A stretch of DNA of 64,000 bases from Paraphoma chrysanthemicola (lineage: Eukaryota; Ascomycota; Dothideomycetes; Pleosporales; Phaeosphaeriaceae). A program made the position numbers and the translations under genes. The stretch is taken from positions 2,436,935 through 2,500,934 of the forward strand of contig JAGMWG010000003.1 of NCBI GenBank assembly GCA_020744225.1, read 5' to 3'. Of the stretch, positions 22,390 to 33,245 are shown in pieces (the first letter of the stretch is position 1; each line of letters starts with the position of its first letter). The notes beneath the pieces are model-generated. The model was not told where the DNA came from and did no database searches. It saw nothing but the letters and a program-made list of their open reading frames with translations.

Positions 22390-24440
22390 GATACGACCCG
22401 CTCGGTGATACGACCCACCCCAACATGCCAGCACGAAACCTACGCCAACTTTGACACGCGATAACTCCACCAATATGGCACCAATTGACGATGCGATTGA
22501 AGCGTTGGAATCGCGCAAACTAGGAGATCATTTATCGCAGCGGAAGTGCGCTGAGAAGTTCGACGTGGATCGAACTACGCTGCGCCGAAGATGGAACGGC
22601 TCTTAAGACTCCATACAAGCTCGGGAGCTCAAGAAGCTGAAACTCAGCCCACAACAAGAGATGGAGCTTGTGGAGTATATCAATAGACTTACTGGGCGAG
22701 GGCTTCAACCTACGAGTTCAATGGTACAAAATTTTGCAGCTCAGGTGGCTAAGGAGCATGTGGGAGCTGGGTGGGTGACGCGATTTTTGCACAGAAACAA
22801 GGACCATCTCACCTCGCGATGGACGACGGGCATGGACGCTGTACGCCACAAAGCTGATTCTGAGTCAAAGTATAAGCTCTACTTTGATCTCCTTGCTGAT
22901 AAGATCAGCTAGTACAACGTGCAGCCCGAGGATACCTACAATATGGATGAAAAGGGCTTTATGATAGGAGTGATAGGCAGGAGTAAGAGGATCTTTTCTA
23001 AGACTAGATGGGAGTCAAAAGAGGTCAGGGCATCGCTCTAAGATGGCTCACGTGAGTGGATAACGCTGCTAGCAGCTATCTGCGCGGACGGTAGCTATCT
23101 TGCCCCTGGCATCATCTTTGAGTCAAAAAAGAGCGCGATACAAAGTAGCTGGGTGGACGCAATCAAGGTGGCAAAGCACGACGTCTTTGTCACCTCATCT
23201 CCCTCAGGCTGGACGAACAACGACATAGGATTGGCCTGGCTTGAGCAGGTTTTCAACCGCTAAACAAAGCACAAAGCGCGACGTTAATGGCGGCTACTAA
23301 TTGTAGACGGCTACGGCAGCCATGTAACCATGGATTTCTTGGAATTTTGTGATAAAAACAAGATCCTTGTGGCTGTATATCCCCCTTATTCATCTCACAC
23401 GCTTCAGCCACTTAATGTAGTGATGTTTAAGCCTCTTTTATCTGCCTACAAGCATGAGCTTACTTAGCACCTCCAGCTCAGCCAGGGGCTGATCGCAGTC
23501 AAAAAGAGCAATTTCTTCCCCTTGTTCTGGCGCGCGTGGGTGAAATCGTTCATTTAGGGGCTTATTTTGAAGTCCTTTTAAGCTACTGGGGTAGTGCCTT
23601 TGGATCTAGCAGTTATACTTAAAAGATTTCACCCAAAGACGCCAGAAGAAGCTACAACTCCAAAAGGTTCTCCTATCCTCGCTGAGATCGACTGGAGAAA
23701 GATGAGATTACTCGTGGAGAACGCCGTTAAAGATGGGGCTGAGAAGATGGGTAAAAAGATTACGCTTTCCCTCCATTATCTGCAGGTATAAAACCAGCTT
23801 CTTGAGGAAAACAAGGGCTTAAGGCACGCGCTTACAACTAAAAAGAAGCACAAAAAGAAGAGTAATACTCTTGATCTTTAGTAGCGTGAGGAGTACTACG
23901 GTGGTGCAGTTTTCTGGAGTCCTTCTAAGCTCCGCGAAGCTCAGTTCCGTGAGCGCGTAAGAGCACGTGAAGAAGAGCAGGAAAAACTCCAAAAATCTAG
24001 GAGGAGGCACATGAAGGAGTAAGCTGCCTTGCTTAAAAAAATTGAGCAAGAGGAGGTAAAGGTTAAGCGTGAAAGAAAGAAAAAGGAGCAGGAGAAGGAG
24101 AGGGAAAGGAAGGCTGCAGAGCGCGCTGAACTTCAGCGTAAGAAACAGCAGGAAAAAGAAGCTGCAACTACTTAAAAAGCTCTACAATTATCCTAAAAGG
24201 GTAAGAGAGCAGCTTCACAAAGTATAAAGCCACAGGCAAAGCGTAGGCGTGGTGCGCAACCTGCTGAAGGTGGTGTAGGTGGTGGAGATCCTGCACTGAG
24301 CCCTCCACCCAAAGTCAACTCCCGCGGCCGGAAAATCAACCTTCCGAAGAAATTCAAATAGACCAAATTGATCGCAAGCATCTATTTACTACTCCACTAA
24401 AAGATCTCGTGATAATAGCTATTGTGGGTGATTATATAAC
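22390..24440 (+). mobile_element. Pogo/Fot-type transposon relic, RIP-mutated
   Basis: One reading frame from ATG 22475 to TAG 24359-24361 (629 codons) carries a complete transposase layout interrupted only by in-frame TAA/TAG codons (about fourteen), with no frameshift. Order: helix-turn-helix (LSQRKCAEKFDVDRTTLRRRW), CENP-B-type DNA-binding domain (AAQVAKEHVGAGWVTRFL), DDE core (YNMDEKGFMIG near 22945; LLIVDGYGSHVTMDFLEFC near 23300; YPPYSSHTLQPLNV near 23385), then a basic coiled tail ending GRKINLPKKFK. Stops lie where Gln or Trp would fit, as expected from CpA to TpA change. A partner 3' end lies inverted at 20.8-21.2 kb. Clean terminal inverted repeats were not resolved by eye. Confidence 0.85.
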
Positions 24441-24639
24441 CTCACTTTTGTGGGTGGCCACATGCCTCACTGGTCGAGGCAGTGTGTAGCTGGTGCAGGT
24501 CAGGCCTCCTCCCTGTTAGCGCGGTCACGGTGCTCGCCGAGCTTCTAACGGGGCCTAAGTGGGGCAGATTGTTACAGATGGTTCCATTACTTCCTGTCAT
24601 CAAAATGAGGTGATTCTGGAAGCTTTATATAGCAGTGGT

Positions 24640-24803
24640 GTCCCGTCAGTGGCTTCTCGCACGACTCGACACAGCTGGCGTCATCGTCGAGAGACAGCAT
24701 AGCCAAGATATAGGATGCGAGCGGTGGCAAGTGCTTACAGACGCTCGAGGACTATAGCGATCCAGTCAACGCAGTTGCTTATTCCCACGACTCCGCACGT
24801 CTC
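24640..24803 (+). pseudogene. WD40-repeat scrap of an NLR/STAND-type (HET-E-like) gene
   Basis: In one frame the sequence reads SHDSTQLASSSRDS, AKI-stop-DAS, GGKCLQTLE, and NAVAYSHDSARL. This is the repeat rhythm of the highly similar WD40 repeats of fungal HET-D/HET-E proteins (…KIWDASSGKCLQTLEGH…). The stop is TAG exactly where the WD repeat has Trp (TGG), at about 24711. Roughly 1.5 repeats remain and no NACHT domain is nearby. Confidence 0.6.
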
Positions 24804-24915
24804 GTGCCGGCGTTGCTAAATGTTGGAGTTGTAGCTTGACTAGTCGTTCTAGAAGACCAAGAGGTTATAAAGTTATATAAGTAATAGCAACCCACAACCG
24901 AAGGTAGCAAAGCCA

Positions 24916-25959
24916 CTAGCTCACCTCAAACCGTACAGTATGCACGTGGTTTCGCCCTCTCTCTAAAGGCTGTTCTTCCCCTGCCGTTGAGGTCGCTCGA
25001 ACTGAGACAAAGTGTTTTCCGGAGCAAACGTCTACTGATACAGTATACTTCTGCCAACTGAAGCCTTGCCGTGGGTATATCTCCGCAAAAATCCAATCTG
25101 AAGTATCATCCAAGCGAATCTCTACAGTAGCAATTTCGACCGCACCCCATGCCCAGCCGTGTATGTTAATTGCCGGGCCATACAAACAAGCACCGGGTGC
25201 TGGATGGACGATCATCGAGTTTGGCTCAACTGCCCAGACAGGCGAGATCCCTGTAGCGCTAGCGCTGTCTTCGCGATTGTAAAAATGGCTTGCGAAGATT
25301 CCAGGGGCGCGTATGGACTTTACTGACAACCGAGACAGCCATTTTGTCGAATTTGTAGCGAACCAGCCTGGAACGACCAGTCGCACAGGACCTCCGCGTT
25401 CTGGACGGAGCGGTTCATTGTTCATCTTGTATGCGATGATGACTTCGTCGCTCATGGCCTTCTCGATAGGTAGGTCTTTCTGGTAGCATTCTACGCTGTT
25501 TCCGGCGAACACTCCATAATCCAACCCTTCCGACCAAACGAAATTTGCTGAAGTTGATGGCCCTGCCATGCCCAGCATGGTGGAAAGTCGTACGCCACTC
25601 CAAACAACATTGCCAATCTTCCACAGATTTGTTTGCGAGGGATGTAAAGGACTCCCATAGCATTCATGGAACGCAGTAATAGACGACTCGGGCAAACACT
25701 CCAATTCTTGGAGAGAGAATACAAGTGGTTTATCCACAAGCCCATCAACCACCAATTTCCACCGAGCGCGGTCCACCACAGCGACACCCATATGGTATTC
25801 TTCGAATAGCAGACCGTCTTGCGTGATATAATCGGACTGTACACACGGCTTTGGTGCCTGTAGCGAATGCGATGGGCTACATACTTCCAAGCATGCGTCG
25901 CGTTCGCTCCGTCTCTTGGATCCTATCTGGCTATTCATTGGCGCGTGATCTTCTTCCAT
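24916..25959 (-). CDS. Sulfite-oxidase-family molybdopterin oxidoreductase
   Basis: Single-exon gene, 347 aa. The layout matches eukaryotic-type molybdopterin oxidoreductases: an N-terminal Mo-pterin domain (WKLVVDGLVDKPLVFSLQEL; ITAFHECYGS with the likely Mo-ligand Cys at about 100; NVVWSGVRLSTML; GGPVRLVVPGWFATNSTKWL) and a C-terminal Ig-like dimerisation domain (INIHGWAWGAVEIATVEIRLDD; GFSWQKYTVSVDV). It lacks a cytochrome b5 domain, unlike nitrate reductase. The Cys context differs from classic sulfite oxidase (CAGNRR is replaced by CYGSPL), so the substrate is uncertain: sulfite, or an organic S- or N-oxide. The start has no clear targeting signal, and the C-terminus (FEVS) is not peroxisomal. 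The frame is intact. Confidence 0.85.
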   Translation of the reverse strand: MEEDHAPMNSQIGSKRRSERDACLEVCSPSHSLQAPKPCVQSDYITQDGLLFEEYHMGVAVVDRARWKLVVDGLVDKPLVFSLQELECLPESSITAFHECYGSPLHPSQTNLWKIGNVVWSGVRLSTMLGMAGPSTSANFVWSEGLDYGVFAGNSVECYQKDLPIEKAMSDEVIIAYKMNNEPLRPERGGPVRLVVPGWFATNSTKWLSRLSVKSIRAPGIFASHFYNREDSASATGISPVWAVEPNSMIVHPAPGACLYGPAINIHGWAWGAVEIATVEIRLDDTSDWIFAEIYPRQGFSWQKYTVSVDVCSGKHFVSVRATSTAGEEQPLERGRNHVHTVRFEVS

Positions 25960-26719
25960 AGCGTGAACTGTGTGAATATATGCTATTGTCGTGCGATGAA
26001 GAGCAGATGTGTGAATGTGTAAGGGAACATGAGGGGCAGAATAGAACTTGGATGGAACCGTGATCTATAAGACTAGGATTCTACGAGGTGGTCCAGAAGG
26101 ATCCATTACCACTAGAGAGCAACCACGGTAGGTTTGAAGCTAACATAATAAAACGACCGTCGGCTTATGTCGAGTGGACCTTCTACTTCTGGGATATAAT
26201 CTTGGCGTGCTACCCTGAGCGGGACTAGTGTGGCTACGGCGGTCTGAGGCAAAACCGCGTCTGACCTGCCACGTGCCTGCTCACGTACACAGTATTGGAT
26301 ACAGGCTTATGTATGATCGGTAAAAGAATTCCGGCGTGGGAAATTGTAGGATCCACTTTTTCGCAACAATGACTCATCGAAAAAAGATTTGCGCGAAACA
26401 ACAAGCCTTTGACGGTCAGCCTTCCCCCCAGTCTCGCTCAAGACTCCGACCGGAGTAGGAACAACATACATAATACCAGACCTCCCACTAATTTTCCATG
26501 CTGAAAACTTCCTACACACTCCGAGACAAAGTCAATGTGACATGTAGTACATGAGTCATTTGGCTTCCCTACTACAGTAATTATAAAGGAACATGTTTCC
26601 CATCCTCAACATCGCAATCAACATAATTAAGACCACTGCAGTTGAGGGGAGATTAATTGAGCTTCTACGCACCCGCTCGCACCATCCAAGCGGCGCCTTC
26701 TCCCAAGAGCATATTTAAA
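25960..26719. other. Intergenic
   Basis: Nothing supported; a shared upstream region between two genes transcribed outward. Confidence 0.45.
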
Positions 26720-28402
26720 ATGACACCTAGCATTGACCTTCCCCCCATTGAAATCCCTCCCCGCACCACCCTCAAACAAATCCGCACCTCCAAGCTCCGA
26801 CCCTTTGGCAACGTCCTCTCCGGCATCGACAAGCAATCCCGCACCGGCAAGCTCTACGTCTCGTCCCTCGGGCTTCCCGACGACGAGCACGATCTTACCT
26901 TTCACGGTGGAATCGACAAAGCCATCCACCAGTACTGCTCCGCCAACTATTCCTTCTGGCTCAACTTATTCCCCTCGCCCGTGATCTGTGCGCGCTTTGT
27001 GCCCGGAGGCTTCGGTGAGAATCTTGTCGCGGATGGCTTTGACGAGAGTACATCTGCATCGGCGACCTGGTGAGCATTGGCCCTCCAGATTCTCTTCTTA
27101 CCGGCGGTAGCAATGGTTGCCTTCTGGAGGTTAGTTTGCCGAGGCAGCCTTGCTTTAAATTGAATCAGCGGTTTGGGATTAAGAACTTTGCTCCTCGCAC
27201 CCATCAGGAGGCTAAGACGGGATGGTATTACCGTGTGAAAGAGGAGGGCTGGATCGAAGAGGGATGGAAATCCAAATCGTTCAGAGGAGCCATTCTAGGT
27301 GGTCGATTGTCCGGCTGCACCACTACATCCATCGAGACAAGACAGATGTTGCCGTGATGCAGCATCTCATGGCGACTGAGGTGATGGGCGACGAGTGTAA
27401 GGAGGTTTTTAAAGAGAGGTGACAAAAGATTCAGGAAAAGGAGGCTGCCATAAAGAGGGCTCCGGAAACGTGGAAGGATCTCAAAGTTAAGAAGAAATCC
27501 TTAGAGACGCCGCGGATAGTTCGGCTTGATGTCGAAGTGGTTCAGAAATCCGGGCAACCCAGTGACATCGCTGCTGGCAGTCATGCCTTGATCAAGCTCC
27601 CCAACGGATTGAAACGGGCGTACTCCGTCGTCAGTGGTAACACTGACTCTTTGGTGCTCGGAGTGGCCCGAGATGACAACAGCCGTGGCGGATCGAGTTA
27701 TATCCGCGACAGTCTCCTTCTGGGGGCATAATATCTTTAGGGGCAATCTCCCAGAGTTTCCCCAGGGACAAGATGGCCTCAAATCATATTTTTATCGCCG
27801 GAGGCATTGAAATCGCAGCATTTCTGGCCATGATGAAACGTCTCAGGGATATCAACCAAACCTTCCACCTTCATTAGGCCATCAGGGAATCTAACGATGT
27901 TGCATTTATGTCCTTGCTGTCCAAACTCGGTCCCAACATCAACATCTATGATAAGTCCAAGGGGCAGCGCTTGGACATTACCGATATCTTAAAGAATCGG
28001 GTTTGGAATAGCCACGCATATATCTGCGGGCCACAGCGCATGATAGATGCAGCCGTAGAAACTGCCACTGCCGTAGGCATGACTTCTAACGAAGTGCACT
28101 ATGAGGTCTTTCACGCCGATCTGTCCGGAGACCCTTTCTCTGTGGAAGACGTCTCCAAAGAAAGGAAGGCTGTTCTGCAAGTCAAAGCCGAGCAGACGCT
28201 CTTGGATGTAATGAGAGATGCGGGCTTCGAGATAGGCAGCTCCTGTGAGGCAGGTAACTGTGGAACTTGCAGAGTCCCCGTCAGATACGGAAGGGTGCAG
28301 CACCGAGGCTCTGCTCTTACCGAAACAGAACAGAAGGCCGAGATGTTGGCATGTGTTTCCCGAGGCATTGGTCACATCGTCGTCGGAGTGCCCGAAGGCT
28401 GA
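26720..28402 (+). pseudogene. MOSC / ferredoxin-reductase / 2Fe-2S fusion gene, broken
   Basis: From ATG 26720 the parts of one fused oxidoreductase can be followed. First is a MOSC domain (KLRPFGNVLSGIDK, LTFHGGIDKAIHQY, GGFGENLVADGF, then LEVSLPRQPCFKLNQRFG, whose Cys is the MOSC sulfur-carrier position). Next is a flavin/NAD reductase (GSHALIKLPNGLKRAYSVVSG, HIFIAGGIEIAAFLAMM, HAYICGPQRMIDAA). Last is a plant-type 2Fe-2S domain (CEAGNCGTCRVPV...MLACVSRG, four Cys). Breaks: frameshifts near 27045, 27260 and 27735, a TGA at 27420 where Trp fits (RxQKIQEKE), and a TAG near 27876. The 2Fe-2S half (27908-28402) is still open. Intact homologues are annotated as MOSC/vanillate-demethylase-like reductases. 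No intron set removes these defects. Confidence 0.75.
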
Positions 28403-28439
28403 ACCCGTTGGCATGGAAATCGATTTGATCGAAATATTC

Positions 28440-28690
28440 GACGCTAGTATCAAAGCTGCAGCGCTCGATACTACCTACGCACATTCACGCGGTGGAGGTA
28501 CGCTCATGCCGGAAACTCTTGGAGCTTGCGTAATACAGAGCTAAAGATGTATGGTGTGAAGAATCTGAGAATCGTCGGCGCCAGCATTATGCGCTCAGTC
28601 CGGCGGCTCATCTTCAGGCTATGATGTATGCTGCTGCGGAGAAGGCCGCAGATATCACCAAAGGGGTTAGATCGTCGCATTGCGCATTGT
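28440..28690 (+). pseudogene. C-terminal scrap of a GMC oxidoreductase
   Basis: Two frames give GGGTLMPETLGACV and then ELKMYGVKNLRIVGASIM, followed by a shifted piece ending near KAADI. This matches the C-terminal FAD-domain pattern of GMC oxidoreductases (HxxGTxxMMPxxLGGVVD...L+VYGVxNLRVVDASIMP). Broken by at least two frameshifts; no upstream GMC domain is present. Confidence 0.4.
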
Positions 28691-29204
28691 CGACTATGAT
28701 TTCGACGAGTTTTCATAAGCTTGTTGAGTTCCAAGACTTAGCGTGTAGTGTTTCTACAACCGATGCACCCGAAGACGAAAGTGAAGGAATATGGTGATAG
28801 TGCGGTTAGTCCCCAAACGCCCCCCATTGAAGGCAGATTTTTGCCTTATACTGCCCGTGCTCCTTGCGACGGATATGCGGGGTTTCAAACAATTCGGGCC
28901 TCTTCCGAAATTGGTAATACTTTCGGTTCTCGAAAGGGCAGCTCTAAGCGAGACAGTAGCGGCTGCAAGCGCCAAAAGTAGGCAGGCAGCAAGCACAATC
29001 GAATTTGTAAGCTCCAGTCTTGACCTCATCCTTCGCGCGCAGGTGACGTACATCTCGAAAGCTCTAAATGATATTTTAGACGTGTGCCTACTAGGTTCGA
29101 AATCGTTGCGTGCGCAATTTTTATCCTTTGTCTAGCTAGCAACGTTGGGAAGACGGCTACGTCACTTACTTACCCCACGACCACTTTCTAAACCCCCATT
29201 ACAA
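28691..29204. other. Intergenic
   Basis: Promoter side of the ToxD-like gene. A 114-codon open frame (28791-29135, +) has no recognisable family. Confidence 0.4.
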
Positions 29205-30501
29205 ATGGCCGAGCAAGCACTCGCACAAGTCCAGCGTCTTGGGAATGGTAATGCACCACAACTGGTCCTTGAGTCCATTGCGGTGCCCCGACCGGCTGAT
29301 GACGAGGTGCTGGTCAAGATATCATACGTGGGACAAAACCCAACTGATGGTGAGTTCTGCAGGATAGAAACAACACAGTTGAATCCAATGCTGATGCAGT
29401 TGTAGTGCAGTCTTTTGACTCGAATGCATTTGGCGACGGTGCGATTCTGGGCTGCGACTTTGTCGGTACGGTCACAGAGACCGACAAAGGCGTGACTCGA
29501 GCGGCCAAGGGCGATGTCATTGCCGGGTTGATCTGGGGCGGTAAGAACATCAACTCTTGGCCTATTATTACGACGACACTGATCTGATCAAACGCAGGCG
29601 AAATCAAGGGACTGGGGGCATACAGCCAGTACACGCTTGCCGACCAACGCATCAGCTTCAAGGTGCCCAAGTCAATCTCGTACGCCGAAGCTGCTACCGT
29701 GCCCTTGGCGTCTGCAACTGCCTGGCTTGCTCTCTTCTCAGAGGGCAGTCTGCACATCAACCGCCAGGCAGGCAAAGACACTGCCGTCCTCATTTGGGGC
29801 GGAAGTTGTACGTATCCCCTGCGTCAACCCTGCACTTCGCTCCTAGCTAACTGAACCGCCCCCTCTTTCTAGCTAGCGTCGGTGCCTACGCCATACAAAT
29901 AGCAGCCCTCCACGGTTTCAAGGTCATCACGACATGCAGTCCGCGCCATTTCGAGCGCGTCAAGGCCCTCGGCGCCGACTACGCCTTTGACTACCGCGCC
30001 GACGATGTCGTCGACTGCATCAGACGCGCTGCGCCGAATCTGGAATACGTCTTCGACACGATTGGAGCCGGGCAGTCGTCCGCCACGGCATCACAGGCTC
30101 TCTGCGAACAGGGCGGCACCCTCTGCACCGTGCGGCCCGGAAAGGCAAACACGGAAAGCGTAACGGCGCGCACAAAAGTCACCGATGTGCTCGTGTGGAC
30201 TGCCTTCCTCAAGGATCATCGATACGGCGACTTCTTCTGGCCGGTAAGTTTTGGGCGTCGAAGAAAAAGAGAAATGCAATTACAAGCCCTGGACGACTAA
30301 CGGTACTACCAGGCAAATAAGGACGATCATGAATTGGCTTCAGAGCTGTTTGAGAAGTTGCCTGGTTGGTTGGATGATGGGACGATCAAGCCCAGTGTGC
30401 CCAGGGTGCTCAAGGGGCTGGAGACGGTTCCGGAGGGATTCCAGGAATACCGCGACGGGAACATCTCGGGATACAAGATTGTGTTTGACTTTAAGAGCTA
30501 G
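29205..30501 (+). CDS. Zinc-type medium-chain dehydrogenase/reductase (ToxD-like)
   Basis: Five exons, 29205-29349, 29406-29540, 29598-29807, 29873-30243, 30313-30501, giving 349 aa in one frame; introns are 56-69 nt with clear branch sites. GroES-like domain: VLVKISYVGQNPTDVQSFD, GCDFVGTV. Rossmann domain: VLIWGGSSSVGAYAIQIAALHGFKVITTCSPRH (GGSSSVG nucleotide-binding turn), ALGADYAFDYR, VFDTIG. The classic catalytic-zinc ligands are absent (no GxxCG.D.H series), as in ToxD and the trans-acting enoyl reductases of fungal polyketide pathways. It is predicted to be an NADPH-dependent enoyl/quinone reductase in the cytosol. No polyketide synthase is in the window, so a stand-alone role is as likely as a pathway role. 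Confidence 0.87.
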
Positions 30502-31016
30502 GGGAGAGTTCAACTTAGCCGTAACGAGAAGCTTTTAATTCACAGTAAATGGAGAGAAAGATGGGAAACCCCTTCAGTCATGGGGAACTATACGGTGATG
30601 ATGGGATTTTTTGCATTGCAAACATCGAACATACGTTGTGGTCGTTGTGGGAGATGATGTTGAATGCTACTTGCGCTCTGTACTGTCAGAGCCCAATGCA
30701 TTTCGCCACACGCCGAATACCGTAACTCGGCGCTGAATCCGCACAGAGTCTTGGCCACACGTGTTTGAGAAGAAACAAAATTGGTTCACTGGTGATTTTA
30801 TAGGGTATCCATCGATACTGATGACAGTCGCCAAGTTTTAATTCACCGCCCAATCTTTGCAAATACATCCATGTCACAAATGGACCAATGCTTTTGAAAA
30901 ACGTACGTATGTAAAATTGCTAACCGTGTATATACAAATGAAGACATGACACGACATGATGTGCGCGTAAGACAGCCGTTCTATAGCCAATGCGAGCACA
31001 TCCGAACTTCAGACGT
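30502..31016. other. Intergenic between convergent genes
   Basis: 3' sides of the ToxD-like and monooxygenase genes; nothing else seen. Confidence 0.45.
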
Positions 31017-32806
31017 CTATGTGAGTTTATCAAAGTTGATCAAAGCATGACGTTGCCACTGCTGCAACAATGCCAACGGCTTCTCCCAATCCGACACCGA
31101 CGAGACAGTCAAGAGCGCAACGCCCAGCCCCACAATTGCGCCCACCAACAGCTTGCCTGTTGACGACTGGTCTTGCAGACGGCCCTGCTTCTTGATATTA
31201 AAGTCGGACCAGGTGGGGAAGATGGTGCGCAGCCAGTACTTGAACATGGGGTCTGGGTAGATGAAGGTGTTCTTCTTGGTCTTGGGATCCATCCACCAGC
31301 TCTGGCAGCCGCTGTTGAAGACGAGATGCTTGAGCTTGGAGTGCACCCATGACAAGTCGCGGGCCTGTGCTTCGGGCTTGACGGCAATGGAGTCGGCGGG
31401 GTCGCGGCCGCACAGAACGGGCCGCAGGAGCCGGCAGCTGTAGTTGATCTGGCACTCTGAATGGAAGATAACCGAGTGTTGGCCCGTGGCGGCGTTGGGG
31501 CCGTACAGCACGAAGAGGTTGGGGAAGCCGGTGACGACTGTGCCCTTGTATGCCTCGGCGCCTCCGGCTGCGTCCCACATGTTGTGCATGTCTTGCCCGC
31601 CAATGCCCTTGATCTCCATGGGGAATAGCCATTTCTGTGTGGCGAAGCCGGTAGCGTAGACGATAACATCAGCTGGGTAGGTAGCTCCCGTCTCGGTTTC
31701 GACGTGGTTCTTGCTGATCTTGATGACCCTGTCCTTGGCGAGATACATGTTGGGCGAGTGCAAGCAGGCGAGGTAGGTTTGCGTATTCACACGGCGCTTG
31801 CATCCCGGCTCGTAATCTGGCATGAGGATATCACGATACTGCTTGGGTGCATCGTTCTCGACGTATTGCCTCGTGGCTTCGCGAGTTTTGTTCCTCAGGC
31901 GCAGTCCGTTTTGGGTCATGTAGAAGGAGTAGAAGGTGCTTTCGAGCTGCCAGGCGAGGTAAACGCGGTACATTCTCGCAGCGAACGGAACGTATCTCAT
32001 GGTTGATTTCCACAGCCCTGAGTAAACTGGGTTTCCCTTTTATTTTTGCGTCAGTAGGCGCTCGCGATACAGTGGCATGGAGACGACTCACTCTCTTTGT
32101 CCACCAATGGGCGCTCTTGACTAGCTGAGTGACTTTGCCGCGAGGTGCCACTTCTCGGACGAGCTCAGGCACGAACTGCGTAGCTGATGCACCATTTCCA
32201 AGGACAACGACATTCTTGTTCTTGACAACAACGGAATGGTCCCACCGAGCGCTGTGGAAAATCTTGCCTTGAAAGTCGGCAGCACCTTCAATGTCGGGCA
32301 CATTGGGTCTGTCCAGCGTGCCGATTGCGCTCACAACTACGGGTGCCTCCCGCACAAACGTGTCTCCGGTGACGGTGTCCTCAAATGTGCAGGTCCAGAG
32401 CTGGCGGGCGTTATCCCAGACCATGCTCTTGCACATGGCGTTGAAGCGGCAGTGAGAGACAATGTTGTATTTCTCGGCCACGGAGAGGAAGTCTGTCACG
32501 GGTTTAGCAAAGGTTCCCAGCGTGTGCGCATCAAGGGCGCAAAGCAGACTGACAGGCATGAAGTTCGTCGCGGCCAGGGTACATGCTGGACCAGTCCGGC
32601 TTCAAGGCAAAGCTGTACGAGTAGAAGTGACTTGGAATGTCACATGCGCACGCTGGATAGCGGTTGTGCCACCATGTGCCGCCGACATTGTCAGACTTCT
32701 CGTAGATGGTGAAGTTGTTGTGGCCGAGCAGGCGCTTAAGCTGGACCGCCATACCGAGGCCAGAGATGCCTCCGCCAATGATGATGACTTCCTTCTGAGG
32801 AGCCAT
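31017..32806 (-). CDS. Flavin-binding monooxygenase, Baeyer-Villiger type
   Basis: Exons on the minus strand: 32806-32554, 32492-32092, 32036-31017; introns 61 and 55 nt; 557 aa, frame complete. N-terminal FAD site VIIIGGGISGLGMAV (GxGxxG at residues 11-16), GGTWWHNRYPACACD, and the Baeyer-Villiger fingerprint F-x-G-x3-H-x3-W at residues 158-168 (FQGKIFHSARW). A second Rossmann site follows (VVVLGNGASATQ), then the VYATGF motif. Such enzymes insert oxygen next to a ketone using NADPH and O2, or oxidise heteroatoms. Near the C-terminus a hydrophobic run (LLVGAIVGLGVALLTV) could anchor it to a membrane. The ATG at 32806 is chosen because the frame upstream lacks another ATG. It is transcribed away from the Zn2Cys6 regulator, 439 bp apart. 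Confidence 0.9.
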
Positions 32807-33245
32807 GGCGACGAGCACGATCCGAGTGGCTTCGAGTCGGGGGAGATGGTCTTTGGCATTCAGAGGTGCAGGCGTGCAGGCAGGTAGGCGTGAGTGAGCT
32901 GGCGAGAGAGGACATGGTTACGTGCTGGCTATATACTACCATAGAGGCTCATGGCGACGAGCAGAGCATCTATCTCGCGCTTCCCCATACTGCCGTTGCG
33001 GCGCTTCGAGTTGCCTTGTTGCGTTGCTGGGGGCGGGGCGGGGTGCTTAAGCGACCAGGCGGGGTCAGCTGCCGCTTGCCGTTAACTTAACTCAGTGCAC
33101 AGGGCGCCGGGCGCTTTTGGCCAGGTACAAGTATATGGGCAATTGCAAGCACACGCGCGCCTTCTGGCATGCATCCCATTTGCATCCCACTGTTACAGCA
33201 CACCTTCTTCCCCAATCATTCGTCGTGTGCAGCACGTCCGCGGCC
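32807..33245. promoter_or_regulatory. Shared divergent promoter, monooxygenase / regulator
   Basis: 439 bp between two start codons facing away from each other. No binding site was identified with confidence. The layout suggests the regulator may control the monooxygenase, but this is inferred from position only. Confidence 0.4.

Noticed and set aside
31109..31669. 186-codon minus-strand frame inside the monooxygenase
   Set aside because: Alternative frame of the same strand as the well-supported monooxygenase exon; GC-rich shadow.
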